Positions 1 through 8,736 of a DNA stretch of 64,000 nucleotides are shown here, piece by piece (within the stretch, counting starts at the first letter, position 1; each line of letters opens with the position of its first letter). Origin of the DNA: Psychrobacter glacincola. Its GTDB lineage: Bacteria; Pseudomonadota; Gammaproteobacteria; Pseudomonadales; Moraxellaceae. The translations under genes and the position numbers were made by a program. The stretch spans positions 62,001-126,000 of the forward strand of contig NZ_CAJGZK010000007.1 of NCBI RefSeq assembly GCF_904846215.1. Direction: 5' to 3'. The notes under the pieces were generated by a model. That model was not told the DNA's origin, searched no databases, and saw nothing but the letters and a program-made list of their open reading frames with translations.

Positions 1-50
1 AAGCCACTCTACTCATTAATAAATGATTTTAGCTTAAGCGGTAGCCGAGT

Positions 51-74
51 CTTGTATTTGTGACAACATACAAG
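51..74. promoter_or_regulatory. Palindrome upstream of lipoprotein gene
   Basis: Inverted repeat with arms CTTGTAT and ATACAAG and a further inner TTG/CAA pairing, about 135 bases upstream of the first gene. It has the size and symmetry of an operator for a dimeric repressor, but no regulator is identified, so this is only a candidate site. Nothing else is seen in positions 1-192. Confidence 0.25.
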
Positions 75-210
75 CATACTCAGCAAAAATGGCAGATGGC
101 TTACCTTGGTGGTTACCGTAAATATTCTATTAGATAGTACCGCTAATGATAGACTGTCCTTAGCGTTTAAAATGCTTGAACAATCATTATAAATGGATAG
201 CTATCTTATT

Positions 211-822
211 ATGAAAACTTACTTTTTTACTTTTATAAAGTCAAAACCTTACTTTCAAGCTGCAGCTGCCGTTTTTTTAAGCCTATCACTATTGAGTGCC
301 TGCCAAAAAACACCCGAGCCTGAAACAGCTAATGAGACAACCACAGAAGCGGCAACACAAACGACGCCAGTCACCTCTAATATTAATGCACCGACAGTTG
401 CTGATGAAGAGGCCTCTACTACAACTCCAGAAACAGATATTAGCTTAAAAGAGCTAGAAGGCAATCTTGGCACAACTGATACCTCAATCGATAACCCCGC
501 TCCAGCGCCCAATCCAGAGCAAGCCATCAAAGGTGCCCAAATCACCGATGTTCGCTATAAAAGCGCCGCAGGCGAATCGTTATCCGTTACCTTTGAGACC
601 TCGGCAGCAGGTATGCTTAATGCCATCATCACCTTACCGAACAAACCCAAAATGACCTTGAGCGCACCTGAAGGTCAAGGGAACAATCCTACCTATCGCT
701 CAAGCAATGGTCAGATTCAGCTGGTCAGTCATGCTGGCGGCGGCACGATAGATTTCATCCAAAATAATAAAATGACAAGCTTTGATGCTGTTAGTGCCGA
801 TGCAGAAGTCATCACAGAGTAA
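211..822 (+). CDS. Putative lipoprotein with MliC-like C-terminal domain
   Basis: Exported lipoprotein of about 203 residues from the ATG at 211; a start at 193 is also possible and neither has a strong ribosome site. Basic N-terminus, hydrophobic stretch, then lipobox LSAC with the lipidated Cys at residue 31. The next ~75 residues are Thr/Glu/Pro/Ala-rich and look like a flexible tether. The last ~90 residues (from GAQITDVRY) are beta-rich and resemble the MliC/PliC lysozyme-inhibitor layout: a Y-x-S-x-x-G-E-S-L-x-V-x-F strand, then a L-P-rich hairpin, then a G-x-I-x-L strand. The Cys pair usual in MliC is absent. The lipoprotein call is firm; MliC similarity is my inference and no function is established. 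Single gene with its own terminator. Confidence 0.75.
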   Translation: MKTYFFTFIKSKPYFQAAAAVFLSLSLLSACQKTPEPETANETTTEAATQTTPVTSNINAPTVADEEASTTTPETDISLKELEGNLGTTDTSIDNPAPAPNPEQAIKGAQITDVRYKSAAGESLSVTFETSAAGMLNAIITLPNKPKMTLSAPEGQGNNPTYRSSNGQIQLVSHAGGGTIDFIQNNKMTSFDAVSADAEVITE

Positions 823-848
823 GCGTTATAATCATAGCAACAGGCAAT

Positions 849-888
849 AAAAAGGCGGCAAACGTTGATATCGTTGCCGCTTTTTTTG
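849..888 (+). terminator. Rho-independent terminator
   Basis: GC-rich stem GCGGCAAACG / CGTTGCCGC followed by seven T, just downstream of the lipoprotein gene. The A-run on the other side means it may also serve the converging DUF4112 gene. Confidence 0.85.
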
Positions 889-916
889 CTATTGATGTGA
901 CTTATTTTACCTTTGA

Positions 917-1591
917 TTAAGCAAACCCCGTTGTTTTTCCAAACAAACTCACCAGCCAGCTTATTACCGTCCACAAGCCCCAAGCGATAATAACAATCAC
1001 CATGAGCCCCAACATATCAGGAATATGCAGATACAGCCAAGCAATCACTGGATTGCGCCAAAAAGCCCCAAAGCGACTCTGCTGCTTATCTTCGAGTGAT
1101 TGATGCAAAAATGGTCGATCCATATGGATGGTTTCAGTGATGCCATACTCGTTTTGCAAATGTTCATGGACGATACCCAACGTTTTACGACTGGGACGGA
1201 TAAAGATATCAAGCAGCGTCCCGATACCCGGTACGATACCAACGACCATATCGATAAGCGCCAATCTGACAGCAGGTGTCATTTTATGCGCCGGTACACC
1301 CAGCTGACGACCCAATATAAACGCATAACTTGTCAATGCCAGACCCGCCAAGTCACCTGCCAGCGGAATGGTCGAAAGTGCGGCATCAGCGCCCATGCCT
1401 TGTTTGGTAAAAGGCACACGCACCAGAGAATCCATGGTATTGGCAAACTTTGCCAGCTTACGCTCAGTAGCAATGACTTGCTCGCGTGTGAGCCCATGCT
1501 CAGCAAGTCTTGCCTCATAATCACGCTTAGGCGTATCATGCGCGGCTGATTTTTTGGCTTTTAATCTCGAAAATTTATTAAGCTTATCCAT
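917..1591 (-). CDS. DUF4112 domain membrane protein
   Basis: 224-residue protein that reads as DUF4112. Basic N-terminus, then the conserved stretch MDSLVRVPF...[19 protein letters not shown] (residues ~52-85), then [21 protein letters not shown] (residues ~113-133), the family hallmark. A hydrophobic segment near the C-terminus (about residues 185-215) should be a membrane anchor. The biochemical role of DUF4112 is unknown. Its ATG overlaps the ubiA stop by 8 bases (ATGGATAA), so it is probably translationally coupled to ubiA and co-transcribed with it. Confidence 0.85.
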   Translation of the reverse strand: MDKLNKFSRLKAKKSAAHDTPKRDYEARLAEHGLTREQVIATERKLAKFANTMDSLVRVPFTKQGMGADAALSTIPLAGDLAGLALTSYAFILGRQLGVPAHKMTPAVRLALIDMVVGIVPGIGTLLDIFIRPSRKTLGIVHEHLQNEYGITETIHMDRPFLHQSLEDKQQSRFGAFWRNPVIAWLYLHIPDMLGLMVIVIIAWGLWTVISWLVSLFGKTTGFA

Positions 1592-2507
1592 TAAACGTCG
1601 TCCATATACAAGCGATGGCTATAAGAGCAAAGACGTAACGCCCTACCCATATATTGGCTAAAAATGCCTGAAAACAGGCTAAAGCGTTGCGACTGGCACA
1701 AGCGCTGTTTTGCTTGGCAAACATCATGGCAACTAAAGCCAAGCCAAAGACTGGCGTAAGCCCTAAACTGGTCGGTGCAAAATAATGCCACATCACCACG
1801 CCCATGATGATTAAAAACAGCGTCTGTAGTAATGAGATGATAATCACATCATAGCGACCAAATAATATCGCGGTTGATTTGACCCCTATCTTTATATCAT
1901 CCTCGCGGTCAGCCATCGCATATTGAGTATCATAAGCGACTGTCCAGCACATATAGGCAATGAATAATAACCAACACCAAATATCAGGCGCGCCTTGTAT
2001 CGCCACATACGCCATCGGTATCGCCCAACCGAAAGCTGCGGCCAAAAATACTTGCGGCAAATGGGTATAACGCTTCATAAAGGGATAAATAAAAGCCAAT
2101 ATCACGGCACCAAGCGACCAATAAAATACTTGAATGGGTAAAAATAGCAGCAGACTGGCGCTTAATAACACCAACACTAAAAAAGCTGCAATGGCCTCTT
2201 TAGCAGACAGACGACCATCGGCTAACGGTCGACCTTTGGTGCGGCTGATATGACCGTCGACTTTACGATCGGCAAAATCATTGATCGCACAGCCTGCCGC
2301 TCGCATCAATATCGCCCCAAGGGCAAAAATAATAAAGACACTAAGACTCGGTAGACCGGCTGTCACGCCCGCGCCTTGTTGCTGCGCCTGCCCCATCGCA
2401 GCGAATAACACGCCCCATAATGTTGGCCATAGTAGCAGCTCAATACCGACTGGCTTATCAAAGCGCGTTAGCTGAATATAGGCTTGTAGTTTGTCATTAA
2501 ATGTCAT
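1584..2507 (-). CDS. ubiA: 4-hydroxybenzoate polyprenyltransferase UbiA
   Basis: Integral membrane prenyltransferase that attaches the polyprenyl tail to 4-hydroxybenzoate in ubiquinone synthesis. 307 residues, normal for the family, with about nine hydrophobic segments. The first Asp-rich motif [20 protein letters not shown] (residues ~76-95) and a second Asp-containing loop ([20 protein letters not shown], ~190-209) are both present; these bind Mg-diphosphate. Upstream chorismate lyase (ubiC) is not next to it. The downstream DUF4112 gene overlaps by 8 bases, suggesting an operon. No strong ribosome site is seen before the ATG. Confidence 0.95.
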   Translation of the reverse strand: MTFNDKLQAYIQLTRFDKPVGIELLLWPTLWGVLFAAMGQAQQQGAGVTAGLPSLSVFIIFALGAILMRAAGCAINDFADRKVDGHISRTKGRPLADGRLSAKEAIAAFLVLVLLSASLLLFLPIQVFYWSLGAVILAFIYPFMKRYTHLPQVFLAAAFGWAIPMAYVAIQGAPDIWCWLLFIAYMCWTVAYDTQYAMADREDDIKIGVKSTAILFGRYDVIIISLLQTLFLIIMGVVMWHYFAPTSLGLTPVFGLALVAMMFAKQNSACASRNALACFQAFLANIWVGRYVFALIAIACIWTTFNG

Positions 2508-2611
2508 GGCGTTTTCATTATCATTGATAGCAGGTTTTGCATAATGGTTTCATGGTCTAAAAATATGAAGCATAAAATTTGATACATAACAGTTTGCTAG
2601 CATAAAAGCCG

Positions 2612-2851
2612 CTAGACTTGTTGCCACATCTTATTTGCTTCAATAAGTGATAACTCAGGATATTGTTTGCGTAAAGCTTTAATGGCAGGGGTTTTATTTT
2701 TCTTTGCTGCTTGTTGGCGCAAAAATGCCACTTGCTCTTGTGGGTTACTAAGCTCTCTTAAACGCGCTTCAAGCCTCAAAATTCTGGTACGTAGCATAAT
2801 ATTGATTAGTAATAGCGCCGCACCCATCACCCAAACGATTAACACAGACAT
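2612..2851 (-). CDS. Small single-pass membrane protein, unknown function
   Basis: 79 residues. A strong ribosome site (GGAGCAGGGA directly before ATG) and codon use like its neighbours support a real gene. N-terminal hydrophobic segment (residues 3-21) followed by a basic amphipathic helix rich in Arg, Leu and Gln that could form a coiled coil, ending in a conserved-looking YPELSLIEANKMW. No recognised family. It lies upstream of ubiA on the same strand, about 100 bases away. Confidence 0.65.
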   Translation of the reverse strand: MSVLIVWVMGAALLLINIMLRTRILRLEARLRELSNPQEQVAFLRQQAAKKNKTPAIKALRKQYPELSLIEANKMWQQV

Positions 2852-2908
2852 TCCCTGCTCCTAAACTCGTTAAACGTAAACACTCTGATTGTATTCACTA
2901 AATATATT

Positions 2909-3190
2909 TATAGTCGATACCATATAAAATAGATACGTTATTTTATGACGCAAGACTGGGATGACTTTTTCTAGTTTGCTGTGCCTACGCCGACAGAGAC
3001 TACAGTCAGTGAAAAGTAATATCGACACATTATGTACTGCGGGTATAAATTTTTCTTGCTTGCTGTGCCTACGCAGACAGAGGCTGCAAAAAATTTATAC
3101 CCGCAGCACCGTAGCGTTTTTAGAGTATTTTGACTATACAAAAAAATCATCCCAGTCTCGCGGTATCATCTCTACATTGAACTGACTATA
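2909..3190. repeat. MITE-like hairpin element, interrupted by a second copy
   Basis: Outer copy of the window's dispersed element. It starts TATAGTCGATACC and ends TTGAACTGACTATA. The inner arms GACTGGGATGA and TCATCCCAGTC are complementary but are separated by another copy (3001-3138) that landed in the outer core after GACAGAGAC. Without the insert the outer element would be about 146 bp. It occupies most of the gap between rsmJ and the small membrane protein. Confidence 0.85.
3001..3138. repeat. MITE-like hairpin element (inner, type B), TA target duplication
   Basis: About 134 bp between flanking TA dinucleotides (3001-3002 and 3137-3138). Left end CAGTCAGTGAAAAGTAATAT (first T changed to C), right end GTATTTTGACTA. 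Arms GCGGGTATAAATTTTT / AAAAATTTATACCCGC flank the conserved core CTTGCTTGCTGTGCCTACGC. Interruption of the outer element at TA is direct evidence of transposition. Confidence 0.9.
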
Positions 3191-3196
3191 TCATTA

Positions 3197-4096
3197 TCAA
3201 ACGAAGTAGCCGTCAAAACGCAGCGCTTCATTACTCCAGCTCTCACTTGGCGCTAGATGAGCAAGCAGGGGCGCAAATTGTGGACGCTTAACAATGACGC
3301 GACCTTGCTTTTGTCCCTGCTGTCTGACCATCTTCTGCGCGCTTTGTAGCAATTGTAGCTCTTCATCTAGCGTTGGCGGACGCGCCAATTGATGTAATGC
3401 TTGCATATGCTTACCTACTTTTGCCCCTTTGCCCGTCTTACTGTCTTGATAGCTGTCTTTTGGAAACATAGGGTCAAGATATACCACATCAACGGCTTGA
3501 TCATTAGCAGTAACTGATTCATTGTCAAAGCTTGCAAAATAACTGAGTGCATTGGTATTAATAATATGCAAACGTGACATCAATTTTTGCCAATTTGGCA
3601 ACGCATTCATACGCAGCTGTTCTGCTAACAACAGTAGCGCCATCAAAGGCTGCTGCTCAAGCATGGTAACTTGGGCACCAGTACTGGCCAATATTAAACT
3701 ATCATGACCAAAGCCTGCGGTCGCATCAATCACGTAACTATCCGCGGTGATTCTCGCTGCCTGCAATAACAACTCAGACTTGCGCCCTGCACTGACTACG
3801 CGCCTCTGCAGTTTATCCCATTCGGGGGTAACGCTTAATCCATCACTCAGCCATGACAGTTTGTTTTTATCATCTAATAAGAGTACAGGCTGAGTGAATT
3901 CTTGACTTAATTGCTGACGACGTTTTTGAGTGATTTTATCGACTAATATCTCAGCAATTAGGACGAGTGGCAATTTATGCTCAGCTATCAGCGCTTGCAG
4001 GCTCTCAACTTGGACTGCCTGCGACTCGCTAATATAAAGTAATTGGCAGTGCATAATGTGACCACTCTCTTTAAAATCTGTGCGTGAAGCAGTCAT
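3197..4096 (-). CDS. rsmJ: 16S rRNA (guanine-1516-N2)-methyltransferase RsmJ
   Basis: SAM-dependent methyltransferase predicted to make m2G1516 in 16S rRNA. The Rossmann SAM-binding region VIDATAGFGHDSLILAS and the catalytic-type motif VVYLDPMFP are both clear, and the C-terminal FDGYFV tail resembles the family. The start at 4096 (MTASRTDF) is chosen because AAGGAAAG lies 6-8 bases upstream; the frame extends to 4165 and an inner ATG at 4054 is also possible. At 299 residues it is slightly longer than E. coli RsmJ. It follows uppP on the same strand at 46 bases. Confidence 0.9.
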   Translation of the reverse strand: MTASRTDFKESGHIMHCQLLYISESQAVQVESLQALIAEHKLPLVLIAEILVDKITQKRRQQLSQEFTQPVLLLDDKNKLSWLSDGLSVTPEWDKLQRRVVSAGRKSELLLQAARITADSYVIDATAGFGHDSLILASTGAQVTMLEQQPLMALLLLAEQLRMNALPNWQKLMSRLHIINTNALSYFASFDNESVTANDQAVDVVYLDPMFPKDSYQDSKTGKGAKVGKHMQALHQLARPPTLDEELQLLQSAQKMVRQQGQKQGRVIVKRPQFAPLLAHLAPSESWSNEALRFDGYFV

Positions 4097-4142
4097 TGCT
4101 ACTTTCCTTATGCGCCTTATTAAGCCAGCCCTACAATCGACT

Positions 4143-4985
4143 CTAGCCTGCCATCTGATAGCCAAAACCCCAAGCGGCTACTAATACCAATACACCGGTG
4201 ATAATACGTAACCATGCAAAGATTTTAAAGTCACGGCGACTGACCCAAGCGACCAATAAGCGAATACAAAGCAAAGCGATGATAAAGGACACGACAGTAC
4301 CGATACCTAGCACCAACCAATCTTCGCTACTGGTTAAAACGTCACGATGCTTAATAAAATCTAGGAGAGCCGCACCAATGATGACAGGAATACCCAAAAA
4401 GAAGGAAAACTCAGCGGACGCTTTACGTGAGACGCCAAGCCATAGCGCACCAATAATGGTCGCACCTGAGCGCGATGTGCCGGGTATCAATGCCAAACAT
4501 TGCAGCAAACCTATCATCAAAGCTGTCTTTAGGCTTACGTCTTCTGCTTCTTCTGCAATAATGGCTTTCGGGCGATTCTCGACATAAAATATCAGCAGAC
4601 CGCCGATAATCAGCATAATAGCTACGACAATAGGATTAAATAAGTAGGCTTTAATCTCATCAGCAAAAGTAAAACCAACAATCATCACCGGAATAGTGGC
4701 GACAATCAAGCTAAGTCCAAGCTGACGCGGATTACTCATGCCCTCTGCTTTACCCGTCAGCAGCCCCATTAGTGCTTGCCACAATCTGCCCCAGTAGTCA
4801 TATATGACTGCTAAGATAGCCCCAAACTGCACCACCACCACAAACAAATCGACTTTTTCTTTGGTCCAAAAACCCATCAAATCAGCGGATAAAATTAAAT
4901 ATCCTGTGCTAGAGATGGGCAAAAACTCAGTGATACCTTCAACGATACCCATGATCACAGCTTGAATTAATAAAATGATATCCAC
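4143..4985 (-). CDS. uppP: Undecaprenyl-diphosphatase UppP (BacA)
   Basis: Membrane phosphatase that recycles undecaprenyl diphosphate to the monophosphate lipid carrier for peptidoglycan synthesis. 280 residues with about eight hydrophobic segments. Both signature motifs are present: EGITEFLPISSTGYL (residues ~16-30) and PGTSRSGATIIGALWLG (~168-184), which carry the catalytic Glu, Ser and Arg residues. GTG start at 4985 with AGGA eight bases upstream; an out-of-frame ATG lies just before it. Elevated levels confer bacitracin tolerance in other bacteria. Confidence 0.95.
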   Translation of the reverse strand: MDIILLIQAVIMGIVEGITEFLPISSTGYLILSADLMGFWTKEKVDLFVVVVQFGAILAVIYDYWGRLWQALMGLLTGKAEGMSNPRQLGLSLIVATIPVMIVGFTFADEIKAYLFNPIVVAIMLIIGGLLIFYVENRPKAIIAEEAEDVSLKTALMIGLLQCLALIPGTSRSGATIIGALWLGVSRKASAEFSFFLGIPVIIGAALLDFIKHRDVLTSSEDWLVLGIGTVVSFIIALLCIRLLVAWVSRRDFKIFAWLRIITGVLVLVAAWGFGYQMAG

Positions 4986-5138
4986 AACATTGTTCCTAAA
5001 GAAGCCAAAAACAGTACAGGCGTCTGTTTTATATTGTTATATTCATACTGCTATTGTTATCGCTTGCGCGTGCAAAGCTTAAGCACTTTATAAATACTTT
5101 ATAAGCACCTTATAAACACTTTATCTAGGAAGACCATA

Positions 5139-5822
5139 CTACGCCTTACCTTGTTCTTTGAGCGTTTTCCATGCCTGATTGCGTAAGTACTTTGGTAGCG
5201 CTTGCGCCGCTTCCGTTCCACCATTAACCATAAACTGAGCAATGCCGAGCTGCGCTATCGCAGTAGCGTCAGGATGAATGTCAGCATAAATATTCTGAGC
5301 GTCATGCAGGCTCAATAAACCGGCACCATTACCAACAATAGGAATATCTAGCGTTGTCTGGCTATCATAATCCAGCAACTGCTCGCTATCTTCGCCATTT
5401 TCTTGATTAACGGGCTGCATAATATTATCTATTAATTCATAATGCCCAAAATATACCTGCTGCATACGCGCATCAAGGGCACTATATACTTCGCTCAAAC
5501 CTCGCCGCTCATACGCTGCTTGCGCAATCGCCTGTAAGCTTGAAACGCCCACACAAGGAATATCATGCGCAACCGATAGCGCTTGTACGACAGCGGTATT
5601 AATACGTATACCGCTAAAAGCACCGGGGCCTCGGTTAAAAATAAGCGCTTGTATGTCAGCCAGTTTTAGCTGCGCCTCAGATAATGCCGCGTCAATCATC
5701 GGTAATATCTGCTGCGTCTGCTGGCGTTTGCCCGTTTCAGTTTGATTTGATATAACCTTGCCGCTGCTGTCTAAAATAGCAATCGAGCATTGATCAAACA
5801 CCGTATCCATTGCTAAAAACAT
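5139..5822 (-). CDS. tsaB: tRNA threonylcarbamoyladenosine biosynthesis protein TsaB
   Basis: Partner of TsaD and TsaE in making t6A37 of ANN-decoding tRNAs; an inactive ASKHA-fold paralogue of TsaD. About 227 residues, normal length. Family features: AMDTVFDQCSIAI at the N-terminus and NRGPGAFSGIRI (residues ~65-76). Three in-frame starts cluster at 5828 (GTG), 5825 and 5822 (ATG); 5822 has the best spacing from GAGG. About 150 bases separate it from uppP, so co-transcription is uncertain. Confidence 0.93.
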   Translation of the reverse strand: MFLAMDTVFDQCSIAILDSSGKVISNQTETGKRQQTQQILPMIDAALSEAQLKLADIQALIFNRGPGAFSGIRINTAVVQALSVAHDIPCVGVSSLQAIAQAAYERRGLSEVYSALDARMQQVYFGHYELIDNIMQPVNQENGEDSEQLLDYDSQTTLDIPIVGNGAGLLSLHDAQNIYADIHPDATAIAQLGIAQFMVNGGTEAAQALPKYLRNQAWKTLKEQGKA

Positions 5823-5962
5823 CATCACCTCGACTTATTCTCTTGGCATCATAAAACAGCGCCTATCATAGCATTTAGGACAGATTAATTGACCGACTTT
5901 CTATATTTTTCATAATTTTTAATAGTTTCTTTGTGAGAATTTACTTAAACGGTTAAAACATA

Positions 5963-5998
5963 AAAAAACCTCAACGCTATTCAGCCGTCGAGGTTTTA
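5963..5998 (-). terminator. Rho-independent terminator for ffh
   Basis: Stem AACCTC-A-ACG / CGT-C-GAGGTT with A/T runs on both sides, 31 bases after the ffh stop. The symmetrical runs would allow use in either direction. Confidence 0.75.
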
Positions 5999-6029
5999 TA
6001 AAAAAGTATTGCAAATAGCTTTTAATTAA

Positions 6030-7574
6030 TTAAAAACGTGTCTTAAACTTCTTCGGCGCTTGGTTTTGTAGCTCTTGCATCTGCTTTTGCATCTCTTCAG
6101 TACTTGGCATATTATTTGAATCCAAACCCATCTGTTTTGCCATTTGCTGCGGATTCACATCTTTTGCGCCGCCTTGCTGACCACCGCCGAATAATGGACC
6201 ACCGCCGCCAGCTCCACTGCCGCCGCCCATTAATCCTTGCATCGATTTCATCATTTTGCTGATGCCTTCAGGCTTTGAAATCATCTTCATCATTTTTGCC
6301 ATTTGCTTATGCTGCTTGAGCAAACGATTGACGTCTTGAATCTCACGACCGGAGCCTGCAGCAATACGGCGCTTACGACTTGGATTAATCTTATCTGGAT
6401 TTTTGCGCTCAAATGGCGTCATAGAGTTAATCAAGGCTTCCATCTCACGTACTTTTTCTTCAGGCTTAGCCTCTTCGACAGCTTTTTGCATATCCGAGCC
6501 GCCCATACCCGGCATTTTATCTAAAAAGCCTGCCATGCCGCCCATGCTTTTCATTTGCTGAAACTGGGTCAATAGATCCTCAAGGTCGAAATCACCGCCC
6601 TTTTGCATCTTTTTCGCCATTTTTTCGGCTTTATCACGGTCAATTTTTTGCTCAACTTCTTCGACAAGGCTTAAGACGTCACCCATACCAAGGATACGTT
6701 GGGCGATACGTTCAGGATGGAACAGCTCTAACGCATCTAACTTTTCACCGCGACCCAAAAACTTAATTGGCTTACCAGTAATGGCGCGCACAGAAAGCGC
6801 TGCACCGCCGCGAGCATCACCGTCAGTCTTGGTCAAAATAACGCCCGTTAATGGCAGCGCATCGTTAAAGGCTTTGGCAGTATTTGCCGCATCCTGACCA
6901 GTCATCGCATCAACGACAAATAAAGTCTCAGAAGGATTGACCGCAGCGGTTAACGCCTTGATTTCATCCATCATGGTTTCATCGATAGCCAGACGACCTG
7001 CTGTATCAATAATCAAAATGTCTTGATATTGGATTTTGGCTTCTTCGATAGCACGTAAGGCGATATCAATCGGATTCTCGTCGCTACTTGAATTGACGAA
7101 CTTGGCATTGACTTGCCCAGCGACTTGCTCAAGCTGGGCAATCGCCGCTGGACGGTAAACGTCAGCTGAGACCAACATGACTTTTTTCTTATGGCGCTCT
7201 TGTAAAAACTTTGCCAATTTACCAGCAGTCGTCGTTTTACCGGCACCTTGCAGACCTGCCAGTAGGTAAACAACGGGAGGCTTGCCTGTCATCTCAAGCT
7301 GCTGATTGGCACTGCCCATCATTTCGGTCAGCTCATCATGGACGATTTTGACAAATGCTTGACCTGGTGCCAACTCTTTGAGCACTTCAGCACCAAGCGC
7401 TTGCTCTTTGACACGCTTGACAAAATCGCGAGTAACTGGCAGTGCCACATCGGCTTCTAATAGCGCCATACGTACTTCGCGCAAGGTGTCTTTGATGTTG
7501 TCTTCGGTTAATTGTCCTGTCCCTGCGATATTGCGCAGGCTCGACGACAATCGTTCTGTTAAAGTATCAAACAT
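6030..7574 (-). CDS. ffh: Signal recognition particle protein Ffh (SRP54)
   Basis: GTPase subunit of the SRP; with 4.5S RNA it binds signal sequences of nascent membrane proteins and docks with FtsY. 514 residues. N domain, then the G domain with P-loop GLQGAGKTTTAGKLA (~residues 108-122), DTAGRLAIDE and TKTDGDARGG, then a Met-rich M domain from ~330 with the RNA-binding region NPSRKRRIAAGSGR. A Gly-rich stretch (GGGSGAGGGGPLFGGG) precedes the C-terminus, which ends KKFKTRF. It is divergently placed to the CcsA-like gene, an arrangement known in gammaproteobacteria. Confidence 0.97.
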   Translation of the reverse strand: MFDTLTERLSSSLRNIAGTGQLTEDNIKDTLREVRMALLEADVALPVTRDFVKRVKEQALGAEVLKELAPGQAFVKIVHDELTEMMGSANQQLEMTGKPPVVYLLAGLQGAGKTTTAGKLAKFLQERHKKKVMLVSADVYRPAAIAQLEQVAGQVNAKFVNSSSDENPIDIALRAIEEAKIQYQDILIIDTAGRLAIDETMMDEIKALTAAVNPSETLFVVDAMTGQDAANTAKAFNDALPLTGVILTKTDGDARGGAALSVRAITGKPIKFLGRGEKLDALELFHPERIAQRILGMGDVLSLVEEVEQKIDRDKAEKMAKKMQKGGDFDLEDLLTQFQQMKSMGGMAGFLDKMPGMGGSDMQKAVEEAKPEEKVREMEALINSMTPFERKNPDKINPSRKRRIAAGSGREIQDVNRLLKQHKQMAKMMKMISKPEGISKMMKSMQGLMGGGSGAGGGGPLFGGGQQGGAKDVNPQQMAKQMGLDSNNMPSTEEMQKQMQELQNQAPKKFKTRF

Positions 7575-7845
7575 AAATAACTCTCAGTTAAAATAATTCT
7601 TGATTAAACTTAGCTCTGACTCATATTGAAACTTGGCTCTTAGTAGAGGTTGGCTTCGCGAGTTAAAGCGCTGATAAATACGATTTGAGTATGCGATGGC
7701 AGGCATTGAAGCTCAATTGCCAAGCATTTATCAGGAATACATAAGATGGTGCTCAATTGAGTGCCATTTTATGATAAATTGGGTAATTATTCTAATAATA
7801 CCACTTTAGCATGAAATTAAGCGCGTATTTTGCGCGCATTATGAG

Positions 7846-8652
7846 ATGAGGTTCTTTATCTTGCAACTTGCATTCTTACTTGCTGCGATGGCTTACCTCT
7901 TAGTCAGCATCTATATTGGTTGGGCGCTGATTCAGGATAAATCTATCCATAAAAGCACAAGCCTAAGCTTATTGTTTGTGGGTATGTTGGCACATGCAGC
8001 GCTGCTCTATCCGCACGTAGTCACACTTTATGGGTTAAATTTTAATCTTTTTAATATCATCAGCTTGATCAGTTTGTTCTTCTTATTTTTCTACGTCATG
8101 TTCTCTCTATATCGACCTATTGTCAGTCTGGGTATTCTCGCCGCACCGACCGCCCTTACGGGTATGATAATTGGCTATGTAGGGCGCGCGCCTTATCGTC
8201 CGATTACGGATATTAGCATTGGGCTTGAGGCTCATATATTGCTATCGCTTGCGGCTTATTGTGTGCTGCTGATGGCAGCGGTACAGGCGCTATTTCTGCG
8301 CATACAAATATGTGAGCTTAAGCATCAATCTATTCACCGCTTTTGGGTCAACAAGCTGCCGTCACTTCAAAGCATGGAGAGTCTATTATTCGATATGTTA
8401 TTGGTCGGCTTTGTCCTGCTGAGCATTGCACTGGGAATTGGTTTTATCTACGTAGACGACTTGATGGCGCAGCATCTTGTCCACAAGACAACTTTTAGTC
8501 TGCTGTCATGGCTGCTATTTGGCGCATTGCTCATCGGTAATTGGCGTGTTGGGTGGCGCGGAAGACGTGCTGCCAACATGACCATTTATGCTTTTATTTT
8601 ATTAGCCATTGGTTTTGTTGGTAGCAAGTTTGTGCTGGAGATGCTGCTGTAA
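7846..8652 (+). CDS. CcsA/YpjD-family inner membrane protein
   Basis: 268 residues, eight predicted hydrophobic segments, matching the cytochrome c assembly (CcsA/HemX/YpjD) family that lies next to ffh in many gammaproteobacteria. Conserved features include an HAALLYP region in the second helix pair and a His in GLEAHILLSLAAY. True CcsA proteins export heme, but the YpjD branch has no settled function, so only the family is asserted. A small hairpin GCGCG...CGCGC at about 7821-7839 sits just before the start. The following gene purU converges on it. Confidence 0.85.
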   Translation: MRFFILQLAFLLAAMAYLLVSIYIGWALIQDKSIHKSTSLSLLFVGMLAHAALLYPHVVTLYGLNFNLFNIISLISLFFLFFYVMFSLYRPIVSLGILAAPTALTGMIIGYVGRAPYRPITDISIGLEAHILLSLAAYCVLLMAAVQALFLRIQICELKHQSIHRFWVNKLPSLQSMESLLFDMLLVGFVLLSIALGIGFIYVDDLMAQHLVHKTTFSLLSWLLFGALLIGNWRVGWRGRRAANMTIYAFILLAIGFVGSKFVLEMLL

Positions 8653-8736
8653 ATACGGTTATCTAATAAGAATATGGTTAATCCACTTCTAAAAGGCTAC
8701 AGAACTACTGCTTAGCAAATTTCAATCAAAACGATT

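Noticed and set aside
2961-3185. Small coding frame across the nested hairpin elements (and similar frames in other copies)
   Set aside because: Translation is just the repeat core read through; frames differ between copies and no ribosome site precedes them.
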